From Companilactobacillus musae (GTDB taxonomy: Bacteria; Bacillota; Bacilli; Lactobacillales; Lactobacillaceae): a stretch of DNA of 64,000 nucleotides. The notes beneath the pieces are model-generated. The model searched no databases, was not told where the DNA came from, and saw only the letters and a program-made list of their open reading frames with translations. A program made the translations under genes and the position numbers. Location of the stretch: contig NZ_BIFW01000010.1 in NCBI RefSeq assembly GCF_003967595.1, positions 1-64,000 on the forward strand. The letters run 5' to 3'. This document shows positions 46,681-56,713 of this stretch, piece after piece (position 1 is the stretch's first letter; each line of letters opens with the position of its first letter).

Positions 46681-48153
46681 ATGACTCAATTTCAAAATGA
46701 AGATTTAACTTTGCATACAGATTATTATGAACTAAATATGATGTATACATACTGGAAGAAAGGTTTGCATAATCGTCGGGCTGTTTTTGAAGTTTACTTC
46801 AGAAGCTTGCCTTTTGATAATGGATTTGCCGTTTTTGCCGGATTGGAACATGTTGTCAATTATCTTAAAAATTTAAGCTTTTCAGATTCTGATATCGATT
46901 ATTTACGTGAAGATGGTGAATTCGATGAGGAGTTTTTACACTGGTTAAAAGATATGAAATTCAGTTGCACTGTGCGCTCAGCACTAGAGGGTGATTTGGT
47001 TTTCAATGAAGAACCTATCCTTCAAGTTGAGGGACCTTTAGCACAGTGTCAATTGATTGAAACGGCCATTTTAAATATGGTTAACTTCCAAACACTTATT
47101 GCTACAAAGGCAGCTCGTATTAAGACTGTTTGTGGTGATGATCCCGTTATGGAATTTGGTTCACGTCGTGCTCAAGAAGTTGACGCTGCTATTTGGGGTA
47201 CTCGTGCCGCTTATATTGCCGGGTTTGATGCTACAAGTAATGTTTTAGCTGGTAAGTTGTTTGGTATCCCAATTTCAGGAACTCATGCGCATGCTTTGGT
47301 ACAAACTTATCGTAATGAATATGCTGCTTTCAAAGCTTACGCAACAACTCATAAGGATTGTGTCTTCTTAGTTGATACTTACGATACTTTGAAGAGTGGG
47401 GTTCCAAGTGCCATTAAGGTAGCCCGTGAGATGGGCGATAAGATCAATTTCTTAGGTGTTAGAATTGATTCTGGGGATATGGCTTATATCTCTAAGCGTG
47501 TTAGAAAACAACTTGATGAAGCTGGTTTTCCTAATGCTAAAATCTATGCTTCTAACGATCTTGATGAGAAGACTGTTCTTAATTTGAAGATGCAAGACGC
47601 TAAGATCGATGTTTGGGGTATTGGTACCAAAGTTATTACTGCTTTTGATCAACCAGCTCTAGGTGCTGTTTATAAGATGGTAAGCATTGAAGATGCCAAA
47701 GGCAATATGATGGATACTTTGAAGCTTTCTAGTAATGCAGCTAAGATCTCTACACCTGGTAAAAAGCAGGTTTGGAGAATTACAAATAATGAAAAAAATG
47801 ATAAATCAGAAGGTGATTATGTAACCTTCTGGAATGAAGATCCTAGAGAACATAGTTCACTTTATATGTTCCATCCACAATATACTTACATCAACAAGAC
47901 CGTTGAAGACTTTCAGGCTAAACCTTTATTACATGATATCTTTACTAATGGAAAGTTAGTTTATGATTTGCCAAATGTTAAAGATATCAGAAAGTATTGT
48001 GCTGACAATTTGAATTCACTTTGGGATGAATACAAACGTATTTTGAATCCTCAAGTTTATCCAGTTGATTTGTCTTCTAAGCTTTACAGCCATAAGATGA
48101 AGTACATCGAAAAAATTAGAAATGATGTAAACAATATTAGATTAGGTGACTAA
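46681..48153 (+). CDS. pncB: Nicotinate phosphoribosyltransferase
   Basis: The product has 490 residues. It joins nicotinate and PRPP to make nicotinate mononucleotide. Motifs: [77 protein letters not shown], and [15 protein letters not shown]. The histidine that is phosphorylated in this family is in SGTHAH (about residue 202). It overlaps in operon with nadE, which completes NAD+ synthesis. GGGAG precedes the ATG. Confidence 0.96.
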   Translation: MTQFQNEDLTLHTDYYELNMMYTYWKKGLHNRRAVFEVYFRSLPFDNGFAVFAGLEHVVNYLKNLSFSDSDIDYLREDGEFDEEFLHWLKDMKFSCTVRSALEGDLVFNEEPILQVEGPLAQCQLIETAILNMVNFQTLIATKAARIKTVCGDDPVMEFGSRRAQEVDAAIWGTRAAYIAGFDATSNVLAGKLFGIPISGTHAHALVQTYRNEYAAFKAYATTHKDCVFLVDTYDTLKSGVPSAIKVAREMGDKINFLGVRIDSGDMAYISKRVRKQLDEAGFPNAKIYASNDLDEKTVLNLKMQDAKIDVWGIGTKVITAFDQPALGAVYKMVSIEDAKGNMMDTLKLSSNAAKISTPGKKQVWRITNNEKNDKSEGDYVTFWNEDPREHSSLYMFHPQYTYINKTVEDFQAKPLLHDIFTNGKLVYDLPNVKDIRKYCADNLNSLWDEYKRILNPQVYPVDLSSKLYSHKMKYIEKIRNDVNNIRLGD

Positions 48154-48154
48154 A

Positions 48155-48973
48155 ATGAGACCATTGCAAAAAGAAATTATTGAATTTGAACAAACTAAAC
48201 CAGAAATTGAACCTGAAACAGAAATTAGACGTTCAGTTGATTTTTTAAAAAGATATTTAAAACAACATAGTTTTTTGAAAACTTTAGTTTTAGGTATTTC
48301 TGGCGGTCAAGATTCCACTTTGGCTGGTAGACTTTCAGAGATTGCTGTTACTGAATTACGTGAGGAAACAGGTAATAATGATTACCAATTTATCGCTGTT
48401 CGTTTGCCATATGGGGAACAAGCTGATGAATCTGATTGTATGCAAGCTATCGAATGGATGAAAGCTGACAAGGTTGTTCGTGTAAATATTAAAGATAGTG
48501 TTGATGCAATGGTAAAGGCTATTGAAGATAATAGTTTGACAATTTCTGATTTTAATAAGGGAAATATCAAGGCACGTGCCAGAATGATTGCTCAATATGC
48601 TATTGCAGGTGAAAACAGTGGTGTCGTCGTAGGTACTGACCATGCGGCCGAAAATATTACTGGTTTCTATACTAAATATGGTGATGGTGCTGCCGATGTA
48701 ACGCCGTTATTCCGTTTAGATAAGCGTCAGGGAAAGTCGATGCTTGCTAAGCTTGATGCTCCTAAGAATCTTTATGAGAAAGTTCCAACTGCTGATTTGG
48801 AGGAAGATCGTCCAAGTCTTCCTGATGAGAAAGCTTTGGGAGTTTCTTACAGGGATATTGATGATTATCTTGAAGGAAAAGATATTGCTCCTGAAAATGC
48901 AGAAATAATTGAAAATTGGTACAAGAAAACCGCACATAAACGTCGTCTTCCTTATACCGTATTTGATGATTAG
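48155..48973 (+). CDS. nadE: NH3-dependent NAD+ synthetase
   Basis: The product has 272 residues. It turns deamido-NAD+ into NAD+ with ammonia and ATP. PP-loop [16 protein letters not shown] at about 46-61; [46 protein letters not shown] is the NadE signature. The ATG at 48155 begins 1 bp after the pncB stop and follows AGGTGA; a GTG at 48146 lies inside that site. With pncB it forms a NAD salvage operon. Confidence 0.96.
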   Translation: MRPLQKEIIEFEQTKPEIEPETEIRRSVDFLKRYLKQHSFLKTLVLGISGGQDSTLAGRLSEIAVTELREETGNNDYQFIAVRLPYGEQADESDCMQAIEWMKADKVVRVNIKDSVDAMVKAIEDNSLTISDFNKGNIKARARMIAQYAIAGENSGVVVGTDHAAENITGFYTKYGDGAADVTPLFRLDKRQGKSMLAKLDAPKNLYEKVPTADLEEDRPSLPDEKALGVSYRDIDDYLEGKDIAPENAEIIENWYKKTAHKRRLPYTVFDD

Positions 48974-48998
48974 TCAAATATTAGTGATTTCATATTTG

Positions 48999-49031
48999 GA
49001 CATTCAAATTTTTTGAATGTCTTTTTTTTTA
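48999..49031 (+). terminator. Terminator after nadE
   Basis: GACATTCAAA, TTTT loop, TTGAATGTC, then T9. Confidence 0.9.
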
Positions 49032-49084
49032 CAAAATATCATATGGTAGAATTAAGTGTATTCTTTTAAAAGAGGTGTTTAACA

Positions 49085-50269
49085 GTGAAAAGTGATTTAA
49101 TCTCCCTTATGAAACCATCTGTGGTTGCAATCAAACAACAAGAGATCTTTAAATTTAATGCTCGAGCAAAGAGTATTCCAGGAGCTGTTAATATGACGGT
49201 TGGCGAACCCAACTTTCATACTCCTGATCATATTAAAAAAGCTGCTATTGCAGCTATCGAAAATGATCAAACGCATTATACAGTTCCTGAAGGTGATCAT
49301 AAGCTTTTGGTTGCCGTAGCTAACTATTTGCACGACAAATATGATTTAAATTATGATCCAGAAACACAAATAATTGCCACTGCGGGTGTTACTGAGGGAG
49401 TTTTCTCCGTTTTCAATGCAATTTTGCAGGATGGAGACGAAGTCTTGATTCCTTCACCAGCATTTACGATTTATGGCCCAGATGCTGATTTTAATGGTGC
49501 ATCACCGGTTTACTTGGATACTTCAAAGACAGGATTTAAAGTTACACCTGAAATTTTGTCAGAAGTTTTAAGAACAAATCCTAGAATTAAGATTTTCTTG
49601 CTTAATTATCCAAGCAATCCAACGGGGGTTAGTTACACTGAGGATGAATTACAAGCTTTAGCAAATATCTTAAAAGAACACGATATTTTTGTAGTTAGTG
49701 ACGAAATATATAGTGAATTGACTTATAATTTTAAGCATGTTTCATTCGGTAATATTTTGCCAGAACAGACGATTCTTTTGAATGGCTTGTCTAAGTCACA
49801 TGCTATGACTGGTTGGCGTTTTGGTGTTGTTTGTGGACCTGCGGAAGTAATTTCTCAAATTAATAAGATTCATGAGTTAGCGACAACATCTATTACTTCA
49901 ATTACGCAGTATGCGGCACTTGAAGCTTATACGAACGGCTATGATGATCCAATTGCAATGAGAGAGCAATATCAAGCTAGAAGAGATAAATTGTATGGTG
50001 GCTTAAAAGATTTAGGCTTTACAGCTCCAGATCCAGATGGTGCATTTTATCTATTCATTAAGATTCCTGAACAATATGAACAGGATGATGTAAAATTTGC
50101 TAATCAATTGTTGGAAGAAGAACATTTGGCAATCTTACCAGGTAGTTTCTTTGGTATCGGTGGCGAAGGTCATTTGAGAATCAGCTATGCAGCAAGCATG
50201 GAGAATATCTCTGAATGTCTTTCAAAATTGGGCAGTTTTTTGAAGGAATATAAAAACTTGCAAGTATAG
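49085..50269 (+). CDS. Class I/II aminotransferase
   Basis: The product is a 394-residue PLP enzyme. VNMTVGEPNFHTPDHIKKA opens it; NYPSNPTGVSYTEDEL and the PLP lysine in LLNGLSKSHAMTGWRFGVVC are present, as is the Arg for the alpha-carboxylate (HLRISYA). It belongs to the aspartate/aromatic/PatA-like group of Gram-positives. Substrate is not decided by sequence: aspartate, aromatic amino acids or N-acetyl-diaminopimelate are possible. GAGGTGT precedes the start codon. 9 bp before the next gene. Confidence 0.9.
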   Translation: MKSDLISLMKPSVVAIKQQEIFKFNARAKSIPGAVNMTVGEPNFHTPDHIKKAAIAAIENDQTHYTVPEGDHKLLVAVANYLHDKYDLNYDPETQIIATAGVTEGVFSVFNAILQDGDEVLIPSPAFTIYGPDADFNGASPVYLDTSKTGFKVTPEILSEVLRTNPRIKIFLLNYPSNPTGVSYTEDELQALANILKEHDIFVVSDEIYSELTYNFKHVSFGNILPEQTILLNGLSKSHAMTGWRFGVVCGPAEVISQINKIHELATTSITSITQYAALEAYTNGYDDPIAMREQYQARRDKLYGGLKDLGFTAPDPDGAFYLFIKIPEQYEQDDVKFANQLLEEEHLAILPGSFFGIGGEGHLRISYAASMENISECLSKLGSFLKEYKNLQV

Positions 50270-50278
50270 AGGGGTAAC

Positions 50279-51733
50279 ATGCTAAGTAAATTTCAAAGTA
50301 TTATTAGCAAAGTAATTATTGCTTGTTTAGCAATTTTTACGACTGTTGTATTGATACAAATGGGACAGTTTTATACAGTTAATTATTTAAAGATTGAACC
50401 AGTACTAGCCATACTGGTTTTTCTTTGTGCAATTATTTTTGTCGGTGGCATTGGTTACTGGCTTTATCGAATTAGGGATGACGATACTAATTTGAATCGC
50501 TTGATTCTAATTAGTATGTTATTAGTTTTTGCGATTGTGGCAATTGTTTGGTTAAAAGTTGTGCCACAGAAACAAGTTAGTGATTTTTTGGCATTTTGGA
50601 GAACAGCTCCGAAAGCACTAGATGGACAAAAAATATTTAATTATGACAATGATTATTTTGCAAAATGGGCTTATCAAACAGGATTTTTAGTCTATGTTAT
50701 GACAGTAGTTAAAGTTTTTGGACATCATGTTATTGCAATTCAATTACTAAATGTTGTTTATCAAGTATTGATCTTGTATCTAGTTTATTTAATTTCAATG
50801 CAGATTTTTAATAAAGTTAAACTTGCTCGATTGTCAGTTTTTATTTTGATGATTGATTTAGATTGGTTTGCTTTAAACAGTCAAGCTGATAATCAATATT
50901 TAGGGATGATGCTGTTTCTTTTAACATTTTATCTAATTATGAAGAATAAGTACTGGTCTTATGCCTTAGCGGGTCTTACCCTAGCTTTAGGAAGTATCAT
51001 CCGACCCATTGGTCCTGTAGTGATTGCTGGTATTGTAGTTTACGCTTTGCTATATTTAGTGATTCACGAAGGTAAGTTTGATCTATCTGCTATTGGAAAA
51101 GTTTTAATAACTTTAGTTATTTATGAACTGCTCTTTACTGGCGCTGGAATGGCTATTAAGAATTCAGGTCTTAATTCATATGGATTAACTAATCGAGATT
51201 CCGAGTGGAAATTCGTGATTGGTCTAGATGCAAATTCAAATGGGTCATATGATCAAGCAATGGTAAATAGATTTGATCTTAAGACTAGTCGTTCCAAGAT
51301 GAGTGCCAAAGAATATCAAATAATTCATGAAAATATTCAAAATTTGAATTCAACTAATGGCTGGTTGAAATTATTCTGGAATAAGAACATGACCATGTGG
51401 GCCGCTAGATCAACGACGATTGATTTTACTGGTTTTGAAACGATACATTCCTTAAAGATAAGTAATTTAGTTAAATTGTTAGGTTATCTAGGGTCAGTAG
51501 GATTGATTATTCTTTCATGGTTTGGTTCGTTGAAGTTGTTTAAAATGAAATTGAATAAGCAAATATTTTTGATTATTCTGCCATTAATGGCGTATGCAGT
51601 TGTACAATTATTAATTGAAGTTCAAGGACGATATCGTCTAGAATTTTTACCAGTAATTGCAATACTTGGCGGTTTAGGATTGTATAGTATTTGTGATTGG
51701 GCAAGATCAAGATGGGGGAAATCAAATGTCTGA
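50279..51733 (+). CDS. Multi-span membrane glycosyltransferase-like protein (GT-C)
   Basis: The product has 484 residues with about 11 membrane helices. The first loop (FLAFWRTAPKALDGQKIFNYDNDYFAKW) resembles the acidic outside loop of PMT/ArnT-type GT-C enzymes that take sugars from lipid phosphates. It overlaps the GT2 gene by 8 bp (ATGTCTGA), so the pair is translated together. That pairing, GT2 loader plus GT-C transferase, is typical of three-component glycosylation systems. No flippase adjoins. GAGGGG precedes the ATG. Confidence 0.75.
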   Translation: MLSKFQSIISKVIIACLAIFTTVVLIQMGQFYTVNYLKIEPVLAILVFLCAIIFVGGIGYWLYRIRDDDTNLNRLILISMLLVFAIVAIVWLKVVPQKQVSDFLAFWRTAPKALDGQKIFNYDNDYFAKWAYQTGFLVYVMTVVKVFGHHVIAIQLLNVVYQVLILYLVYLISMQIFNKVKLARLSVFILMIDLDWFALNSQADNQYLGMMLFLLTFYLIMKNKYWSYALAGLTLALGSIIRPIGPVVIAGIVVYALLYLVIHEGKFDLSAIGKVLITLVIYELLFTGAGMAIKNSGLNSYGLTNRDSEWKFVIGLDANSNGSYDQAMVNRFDLKTSRSKMSAKEYQIIHENIQNLNSTNGWLKLFWNKNMTMWAARSTTIDFTGFETIHSLKISNLVKLLGYLGSVGLIILSWFGSLKLFKMKLNKQIFLIILPLMAYAVVQLLIEVQGRYRLEFLPVIAILGGLGLYSICDWARSRWGKSNV

Positions 51734-52706
51734 TTTATTTAAATTGAGCATTGTGGTGCCTTGTTATAACGAAGAAGAAGTTCTACATGAAACTACTAAA
51801 GAATTGACTGGAATTGTTCAAGGTTTGATCGATAGTGCCAAAATAACAAAAACAAGTAAGATAGTTTTTGTTGATGATGGCAGTAAAGATAAGACTTGGC
51901 AGTTGATTGACGAATTTTCGAAGAAATATAATACTGTTTCGGGTGTAAAGTTAAGTCGGAATTTTGGTCATCAGGGTGCTTTGTTAGCTGGTGTTACTAG
52001 TGCGTCTGAAGATTCTGATGCCGTTATAACGATAGATGCCGATTTGCAGGATGATGTTAATGCCATTCCTAAGATGGTGGACGAATATCTTAAAGGTGCA
52101 GAAGTGGTTTATGGTGTCAGAAACAATCGCGATACTGATACGAAATTCAAACGTAATACGGCAGAATTGTTCTATAAATTCATGGGATTTTTGGGTGTTA
52201 AGTTAGTCCCGGATTCAGCCGATTATCGCTTGATGAGCCAACGTGCTTGCAAAGTATTACTTAGTTATCGAGAAAGAAATTTATTTTTACGAGGAATCGT
52301 ACCTTTGATCGGTTTCAAATCGGCTAAGGTTTACTATGCACGTAAGGAAAGATTTGCCGGTGAATCTAAATATCCATTGCGGAAAATGATTAAATTTGCC
52401 ATAGATGGAATCACTTCATTTTCAATAGTTCCTATTAAGTTGATCATGGGGTTAGGATTTGTTATCGTCTTTGTCAGTTTGGTTCTATTGATATATAGTT
52501 TTGTACAAAAAATCAATGGCAATGTAGTTGATGGCTGGTCATCATTAATGATATCTATTTGGGCACTTGGTGGTGTACAATTAATAAGTATTAGTGTGAT
52601 CGGTGAGTATGTTGGAAAAATCTTTAGCGAAGTTAAACAACGCCCAAGATTTACTGTTGAAAGAGATATTTACACCGAAAAAACACGAGAAGAAAATAAG
52701 AGGTAA
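51726..52706 (+). CDS. GT2 lipid-linked sugar synthase (DPM1/GtrB-like)
   Basis: The product has 326 residues. It would transfer a sugar from UDP onto undecaprenyl phosphate. LSIVVPCYNEEEVL starts the GT-A fold; DDGSKDKTW, ITIDADLQDDVNAIPKM (DxD-type) and AGESKYPLRKMIKFAIDGITSFS are family motifs. Two C-terminal helices (about 235-260 and 270-295) anchor it. The start at 51726 follows GGGGGAA and overlaps the upstream stop by 8 bp. Likely donor supply for the GT-C upstream and possibly YfhO. Confidence 0.9.
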   Translation: MSDLFKLSIVVPCYNEEEVLHETTKELTGIVQGLIDSAKITKTSKIVFVDDGSKDKTWQLIDEFSKKYNTVSGVKLSRNFGHQGALLAGVTSASEDSDAVITIDADLQDDVNAIPKMVDEYLKGAEVVYGVRNNRDTDTKFKRNTAELFYKFMGFLGVKLVPDSADYRLMSQRACKVLLSYRERNLFLRGIVPLIGFKSAKVYYARKERFAGESKYPLRKMIKFAIDGITSFSIVPIKLIMGLGFVIVFVSLVLLIYSFVQKINGNVVDGWSSLMISIWALGGVQLISISVIGEYVGKIFSEVKQRPRFTVERDIYTEKTREENKR

Positions 52707-52711
52707 TTACT

Positions 52712-53146
52712 ATGAATGCCGCACAAAAAAGAGCAATGCAATATGGTCAATTGATCAACAATACTGTTCAATCAATTCAAGATGAACAAGATAAATTAAA
52801 TCCAGAATTTGAAAAATTACGTGATGCACTTGATCGTAGTAAAGTTGACAAGATGGATGATGTTGAATATACAAAGATTCAAAAAGATTTTGCTACGGGA
52901 ACAAAAAATTATCAAGCAACTTTGGCTAAACTAGAAAAAGGTAAGGCTCCTGCACGTTTGATGGGGACACATATTTCTTTAGTTTCAGCATTTAAAAACT
53001 ACGTTGCTGGTTGTGCTGATATGACTGATAGTATTGGTGATAATAAACAAGTTGATCGTCATAAATTTGATGAAGCTGAAAAAGTGCAAGATGAATATAT
53101 GGATAAGTTTTCTAAATTAATTCAAAAGTTAACTAATCTAGCTTAA
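52712..53146 (+). CDS. Helical cytoplasmic protein of unknown function
   Basis: The product has 144 residues, predicted all-helical, rich in Lys, Asp and Gln. Heptad-like stretches at about 12-60 and 95-140 suggest a coiled-coil bundle. No signal, no membrane segment, no family I recognise. It lies 5 bp after the GT2 gene and overlaps the SprT gene by one base (TAATG), so it belongs to that transcript. AGAGGTA precedes the ATG. Confidence 0.65.
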   Translation: MNAAQKRAMQYGQLINNTVQSIQDEQDKLNPEFEKLRDALDRSKVDKMDDVEYTKIQKDFATGTKNYQATLAKLEKGKAPARLMGTHISLVSAFKNYVAGCADMTDSIGDNKQVDRHKFDEAEKVQDEYMDKFSKLIQKLTNLA

Positions 53147-53610
53147 TGACTGATCGAGAATTAACTGAATTAATAAAAAAGGTTTCCCAAGAATATTTTG
53201 GGAAACCTTTTATTCATCAAGCATATTTTAATAATCGGCTTAAAACAACTGGCGGCCGTTTTCATCTAAAAGATAGACATATTGATATTAATCCTAAGAT
53301 ATATCAGGATTTTGGATATCAGGAGTTGATTGGCGTTATCAAACATGAATTATGTCATTATCATTTGTATAATGATGATCTACCAGCACAACATAAGGAT
53401 CGTAGTTTTAAAGTGTTGTTGGAACAAGTTGGTGGTTCAAGATATTCTCCAATTCAACCAATATCCAAAAAGAAAAATTATCATATATATGAATGTACTA
53501 ATTGTCATCATATTTATAAAAGAGTAAGAAAAATGAATCTTCAAAAGTACGTCTGTGGCAAGTGTCGTGGCAGATTGAAGTATCTGCATGATATGACAAT
53601 TTCGTCTTGA
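53146..53610 (+). CDS. sprL: SprT-like zinc metalloprotein
   Basis: The product has 154 residues. The HExxH zinc site is in VIKHELCHYHLYNDD (about residue 64), and a zinc ribbon follows with YECTNCHHIY and YVCGKCRGRL at about 117-145. This is the SprT-like YpaA/SprL family of Gram-positives. Physiological role is unclear; eukaryotic SprT proteins repair DNA-protein crosslinks. Its ATG overlaps the TAA of the gene before it. A tRNA follows 36 bp later. Confidence 0.88.
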   Translation: MTDRELTELIKKVSQEYFGKPFIHQAYFNNRLKTTGGRFHLKDRHIDINPKIYQDFGYQELIGVIKHELCHYHLYNDDLPAQHKDRSFKVLLEQVGGSRYSPIQPISKKKNYHIYECTNCHHIYKRVRKMNLQKYVCGKCRGRLKYLHDMTISS

Positions 53611-53646
53611 TAAATTTTATGCCGAATTGTATACTAGTATTTGCAT

Positions 53647-53732
53647 GCGGGTATGGCGGAATTGGCAGACGCGCAAGACTAAGGATCTTGTGGAGGGTTT
53701 CCTCCGTGGAAGTTCGAATCTTCTTACCCGCA
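53647..53732 (+). tRNA. tRNA-Leu (AAG)
   Basis: An 86-nt class II tRNA. Acceptor GCGGGTA/TACCCGC, discriminator A, anticodon stem CAAGA/TCTTG around CTAAGGA (AAG), long variable arm TGGAGGGTTTCCTCCG. No CCA encoded. Confidence 0.96.
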
Positions 53733-53736
53733 TCAC

Positions 53737-53777
53737 TAAAGTAGTTAGACATTTTTGTCTAGCTGCTTTTTTTTTGC
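53737..53777 (+). terminator. Terminator after tRNA-Leu
   Basis: AAAGTAGTTAGACA and TGTCTAGCTGCTTT pair with one G-U type mismatch, then T run. Confidence 0.85.
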
Positions 53778-53909
53778 TCATGCAAATGTCATAAAAAAAT
53801 ATTTAGTTTTTAGACTTTATATTTATTATAAGTGTATATATTTTTCTATGAGGTGGTATAGTATTATTGATAAATGTCATAACGATATTAAGATGGGAGT
53901 GTGTTGCCA

Positions 53910-54749
53910 TTGTTTCTTGGATCTATTATTTATAATAAAAGACGAGAAATGAATTTGACTCAAATTGAGCTAGCCAACGATATTTGTACTCAAAATACGA
54001 TCAGTAAAATTGAAAAGCATAATATCGCACCAACAGTGAATATTCTGATTAAAATTTGTTTGAAATTAGGCTTAACATTGAATGATGTGTTTAGTGATTT
54101 TTCGGATAAATCTTCTGCCAATGAGGAAAGTATTCTGGATGCGATAGAAAATGATGTTTTATTGAAGAAGACTGATAATATTGAAGACCGATTGTCATTG
54201 TTAGAAGGAAAATTGAGTAACAATGATATGAAACAATATGAATTAGTTAACGGTGTGATGGATTATTTGAAGGGGCGTTTTGATGCTTCATTATTTACTT
54301 TAGATAAAGTTCTACAACTTACTAAGTCAGGCAAAGATGATATTTATACTTTGCTTTCGTACTTATTCAAAGGATTAAATTATCTAGGTCAAAAACATTA
54401 CGATCGTGCCCAGTATTATTTCCAAATGATCGATGACTCTATTGATGATGATTCAGTAATCTCAAATGCTAGTGATTTGGAAATTCTCTTTATTTGTAAG
54501 ACTTTGGCTAATTCATTTAATGATATGGAATTATATAAGAGGTCATATGACTTTAGTCAAATAGGGATTAACTTTGCTCAGACAAAACATGTCTCTTATT
54601 TCTTGGATGAGTTGAATTATGCCGCAGCCAACTCATTAAAGAATAATGATGGCGATAGACAGGAATATGAAGATCACAATAATTTGGCTTTTTATTTGGC
54701 TAAAGCCAACAAGAATCAAGAATTGTTAGAAAAAATGAATAATAAATAA
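53910..54749 (+). CDS. Rgg/PlcR-like HTH regulator
   Basis: The product has about 279 residues. The XRE helix-turn-helix is at about 5-55 (IIYNKRREMNLTQIELANDICTQNTISKIEKHNIAPTVN), followed by helical TPR-like repeats to the end, the layout of Rgg/GadR/MutR and PlcR peptide-responsive regulators. The start is uncertain: TTG at 53910 sits 10 bp after GGGAG; GTG 53901 and TTG 53904 are too close to it. I found no short pheromone ORF beside it. The SLAP genes downstream are candidate targets. Confidence 0.8.
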   Translation: MFLGSIIYNKRREMNLTQIELANDICTQNTISKIEKHNIAPTVNILIKICLKLGLTLNDVFSDFSDKSSANEESILDAIENDVLLKKTDNIEDRLSLLEGKLSNNDMKQYELVNGVMDYLKGRFDASLFTLDKVLQLTKSGKDDIYTLLSYLFKGLNYLGQKHYDRAQYYFQMIDDSIDDDSVISNASDLEILFICKTLANSFNDMELYKRSYDFSQIGINFAQTKHVSYFLDELNYAAANSLKNNDGDRQEYEDHNNLAFYLAKANKNQELLEKMNNK

Positions 54750-54755
54750 ATCAAA

Positions 54756-54786
54756 TCATCAGAAAATTTTCTGGTGATTTTTTTTA
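54756..54786 (+). terminator. Terminator after Rgg-like gene
   Basis: ATCATCAGAAA and TTCTGGTGAT pair with one G-U, then T8. Confidence 0.85.
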
Positions 54787-54842
54787 TAAAAAAAGAAATA
54801 AGCTTTGTAATTGCTAAAATTGTTTAAACATATTACTATTCA

Positions 54843-54866
54843 CTTAGTCTAAGGAGACTAAGGAAG
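54843..54866 (+). promoter_or_regulatory. Hairpin overlapping the ribosome binding site of the SLAP gene at 54875
   Basis: CTTAGTC (54843-54849) and GACTAAG (54856-54862) form a perfect stem. The likely Shine-Dalgarno AAGGAA (54860-54865) begins inside the right arm, so the hairpin may lower translation. Confidence 0.45.
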
Positions 54867-54874
54867 TACAAAAA

Positions 54875-55378
54875 ATGAGAAGAAAGGTAATAGTAGCGAT
54901 TTTTGCAATCGTGCTAGGTATTGGATTTTCATTTTTACCTACTGAAACTGTCAAGGCTGAATCCGTAACTAGCGGGTATTATGTCGATGTCAGTTCTTCA
55001 TCCGCTAAAGTATATAACGTTGATGGGGAATACTTAGACAAAACTGAATCAGAGAATAGCGATTGGTATCTTGGGAGAACAATTGATATCAAAGGAACAG
55101 ATTATTATCAGATTGCTACGAATGAATATTTAAGCTCTAATGATAGTTATGTATACCGTGACAGACCTGAAGTTATCAGAGTTGATACTGATGGAGATAT
55201 TCCAGTTTTTAACCATAAATTTGTTGAGAGTTCTGAAGTTGCATTAGCACCAGGTACTTACTGGTATTCAGATCGAGTTATTACTACGCCAGATGGTATG
55301 CCGTTTGTCAGAGTAGCGACAGATGAATATGTTGGTATGTGGTACGTAATTCAACAATCGTTTACATCAAGAATATAG
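54875..55378 (+). CDS. Secreted SLAP-like surface protein A
   Basis: The product has 167 residues. Signal peptide ends near VKA-ESV (about 28). Two SLAP-like modules follow (about 34-85 and 105-160), with DYYQIATNEYLSSNDSYVY and GMPFVRVATDEYVGMWYVIQQSF as the cores. No LPxTG, WxL or membrane tail, so it is held, if at all, by the SLAP modules. It is a paralog of the gene at 55729. A hairpin covers its ribosome site. Confidence 0.78.
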   Translation: MRRKVIVAIFAIVLGIGFSFLPTETVKAESVTSGYYVDVSSSSAKVYNVDGEYLDKTESENSDWYLGRTIDIKGTDYYQIATNEYLSSNDSYVYRDRPEVIRVDTDGDIPVFNHKFVESSEVALAPGTYWYSDRVITTPDGMPFVRVATDEYVGMWYVIQQSFTSRI

Positions 55379-55379
55379 A

Positions 55380-55421
55380 AAAAAAGATTATCTTTAAAGA
55401 ACATTAAAGATAATCTTTTTT
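55380..55421 (+). terminator. Terminator
   Basis: AAAAAGATTATCTTTAA and TTAAAGATAATCTTTTT form a long stem with GAACA loop. Confidence 0.9.
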
Positions 55422-55575
55422 ATATTCATGATATGTTGTGTCTACAAAAGTAAATAGTATCAAGAGTTATAACGTTTTTTGCAATTAAAGATATTGAATA
55501 TACAAAATTTTTTATAAAAAAATATCTAATTTAATGACAAAAAGTTGTTGAAATTGATTCAAAATCCTTGTACTA

Positions 55576-55697
55576 TGTAGTTGCTTATAATTATGCCGAA
55601 AATGTATAAGCTACTGTGTGAATTATTAATATTTTTATTTTATTTACAAAATCAATTTTTGTGTACGCTATTTTTCTGCCAAAAAATAGCTGCGCAC
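55576..55697 (+). promoter_or_regulatory. Structured 5' leader of the SLAP gene at 55729
   Basis: Hairpin one: TAGTTGCTTATA with TATAAGCTA (55578-55613). Hairpin two: GTGTACGCTATTTTT with AAAAATAGCTGCGCAC (55661-55697). The leader of lactobacillus S-layer genes forms a stabilising stem-loop. A degraded copy of this region lies at 56268-56420. The rest of 55422-55728 is A/T-rich with no gene. Confidence 0.5.
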
Positions 55698-55728
55698 GGG
55701 GAACTAATATTATAGTGAGGTCAGAAAA

Positions 55729-56256
55729 ATGAAAAAAACTATCTTGTTTTTAGTGTGTGCTTTATTAGGTACAGGAAGCGCTTTAACAGCTGCTACAAAT
55801 TCAGTTACTGATGTAAATGCCCAATCAGTAACTCAAAAGGGAGACTTTGCCCAAGTAGATGTAAATGAAGCTCAAGTCTACGATCAAAACGGTAACAAAA
55901 CTGATATTGCACTCCAAGACAATAGTACTTGGCAAGTTGCCAAAACTCAAAGTATCAATGGAACTGATTATTTCCAAGTTGCACCTAATCAATTTCTAAG
56001 TTCAAAGGATAGTTTTGCATATAAAGTTCGTCCCATGGTCATTAAAGTTCAATCACTTGATGGTGCTGATGAACCTGTAAGAGTTTATCAGCATAATTTG
56101 GTACAAAAAAATAACGTATCTATAGAACCAAATAGCCGGTGGGCTACTGATACTGAAATAAATACGTCTAACGGTATGCCTTTTTTACGTATTGCTCCCG
56201 ATGAGTACGTTGCCATGTACGATGTTGTTGAACAATCCTTTAAGGCTACTATTTAA
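55729..56256 (+). CDS. Secreted SLAP-like surface protein B
   Basis: The product has 175 residues. Signal peptide ends near NAQS (about 31). The rest is colinear with protein A at 54875: QVDVNEAQVYDQNG, TDYFQVAPNQFLSSKDSFAYK, then NGMPFLRIAPDEYVAMYDVVEQSF. It has two modules and no anchor signal. The pair arose by tandem duplication. Long structured leader suggests strong or stable expression. Confidence 0.78.
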   Translation: MKKTILFLVCALLGTGSALTAATNSVTDVNAQSVTQKGDFAQVDVNEAQVYDQNGNKTDIALQDNSTWQVAKTQSINGTDYFQVAPNQFLSSKDSFAYKVRPMVIKVQSLDGADEPVRVYQHNLVQKNNVSIEPNSRWATDTEINTSNGMPFLRIAPDEYVAMYDVVEQSFKATI

Positions 56257-56291
56257 TTTTATATTTTAAAGCTGTGTGTGAATTATTATTT

Positions 56292-56331
56292 GAAGATATC
56301 TGTGGTATGCCGACCATGGATATCTTTTTTT
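56292..56331 (+). terminator. Terminator
   Basis: AAGATATC and GATATCTT with an inner TGG/CCA pairing (TGTGGTATGCCGACCATG), then T run. Confidence 0.85.
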
Positions 56332-56713
56332 ATTTTATATACATATCAATTTTTATGTACACTGCCAAATGCACTTAAAAATTTAACTAATATCTATATG
56401 AGGTCATTCCTTAATACAATTCGTAGTTTACTATCATTTAGCAGATATTTTGATTCAGTTTTCGTAAGAACCTTTTTCAAAATCTGGAATAAACTAAAAT
56501 GACTATATTTATGTAATTAAATATCGGATTAATATATATATTTATTCTTTCGTATACATACAATTGGTCTATTGATTCTTAAAACTCTATAAACCACTGA
56601 TATAAATGATATAAAGCTAATTCTATATAAAATATAGCCAATACTATTTATTTGGTATACATATAGTTACGACCTATGATGTGCTTTGAAAAAACAAAAG
56701 AGGAGTGATTCAT
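56332..56713 (+). other. Intergenic stretch with decayed leader duplicate
   Basis: Segments such as TTTATTTTATATACATATCAATTTTTATGTACACTG and TATGAGGTCA mirror the leader of 55729 (55630-55728). No SLAP coding sequence follows, so a third gene copy seems to have been lost. A 74-codon ORF at 56278 has no signal or ribosome site and overlaps the terminator. The rest is A/T-rich promoter-like DNA. Confidence 0.4.

Noticed and set aside
53735-53900. Possible SHP pheromone gene for the Rgg-like regulator
   Set aside because: No short ORF with a basic start, hydrophobic core and acidic end; the only ORF reads into the regulator gene.
56278-56502. 74-codon ORF
   Set aside because: It overlaps a clear terminator and the decayed leader duplicate; no signal peptide, ribosome site or known family.
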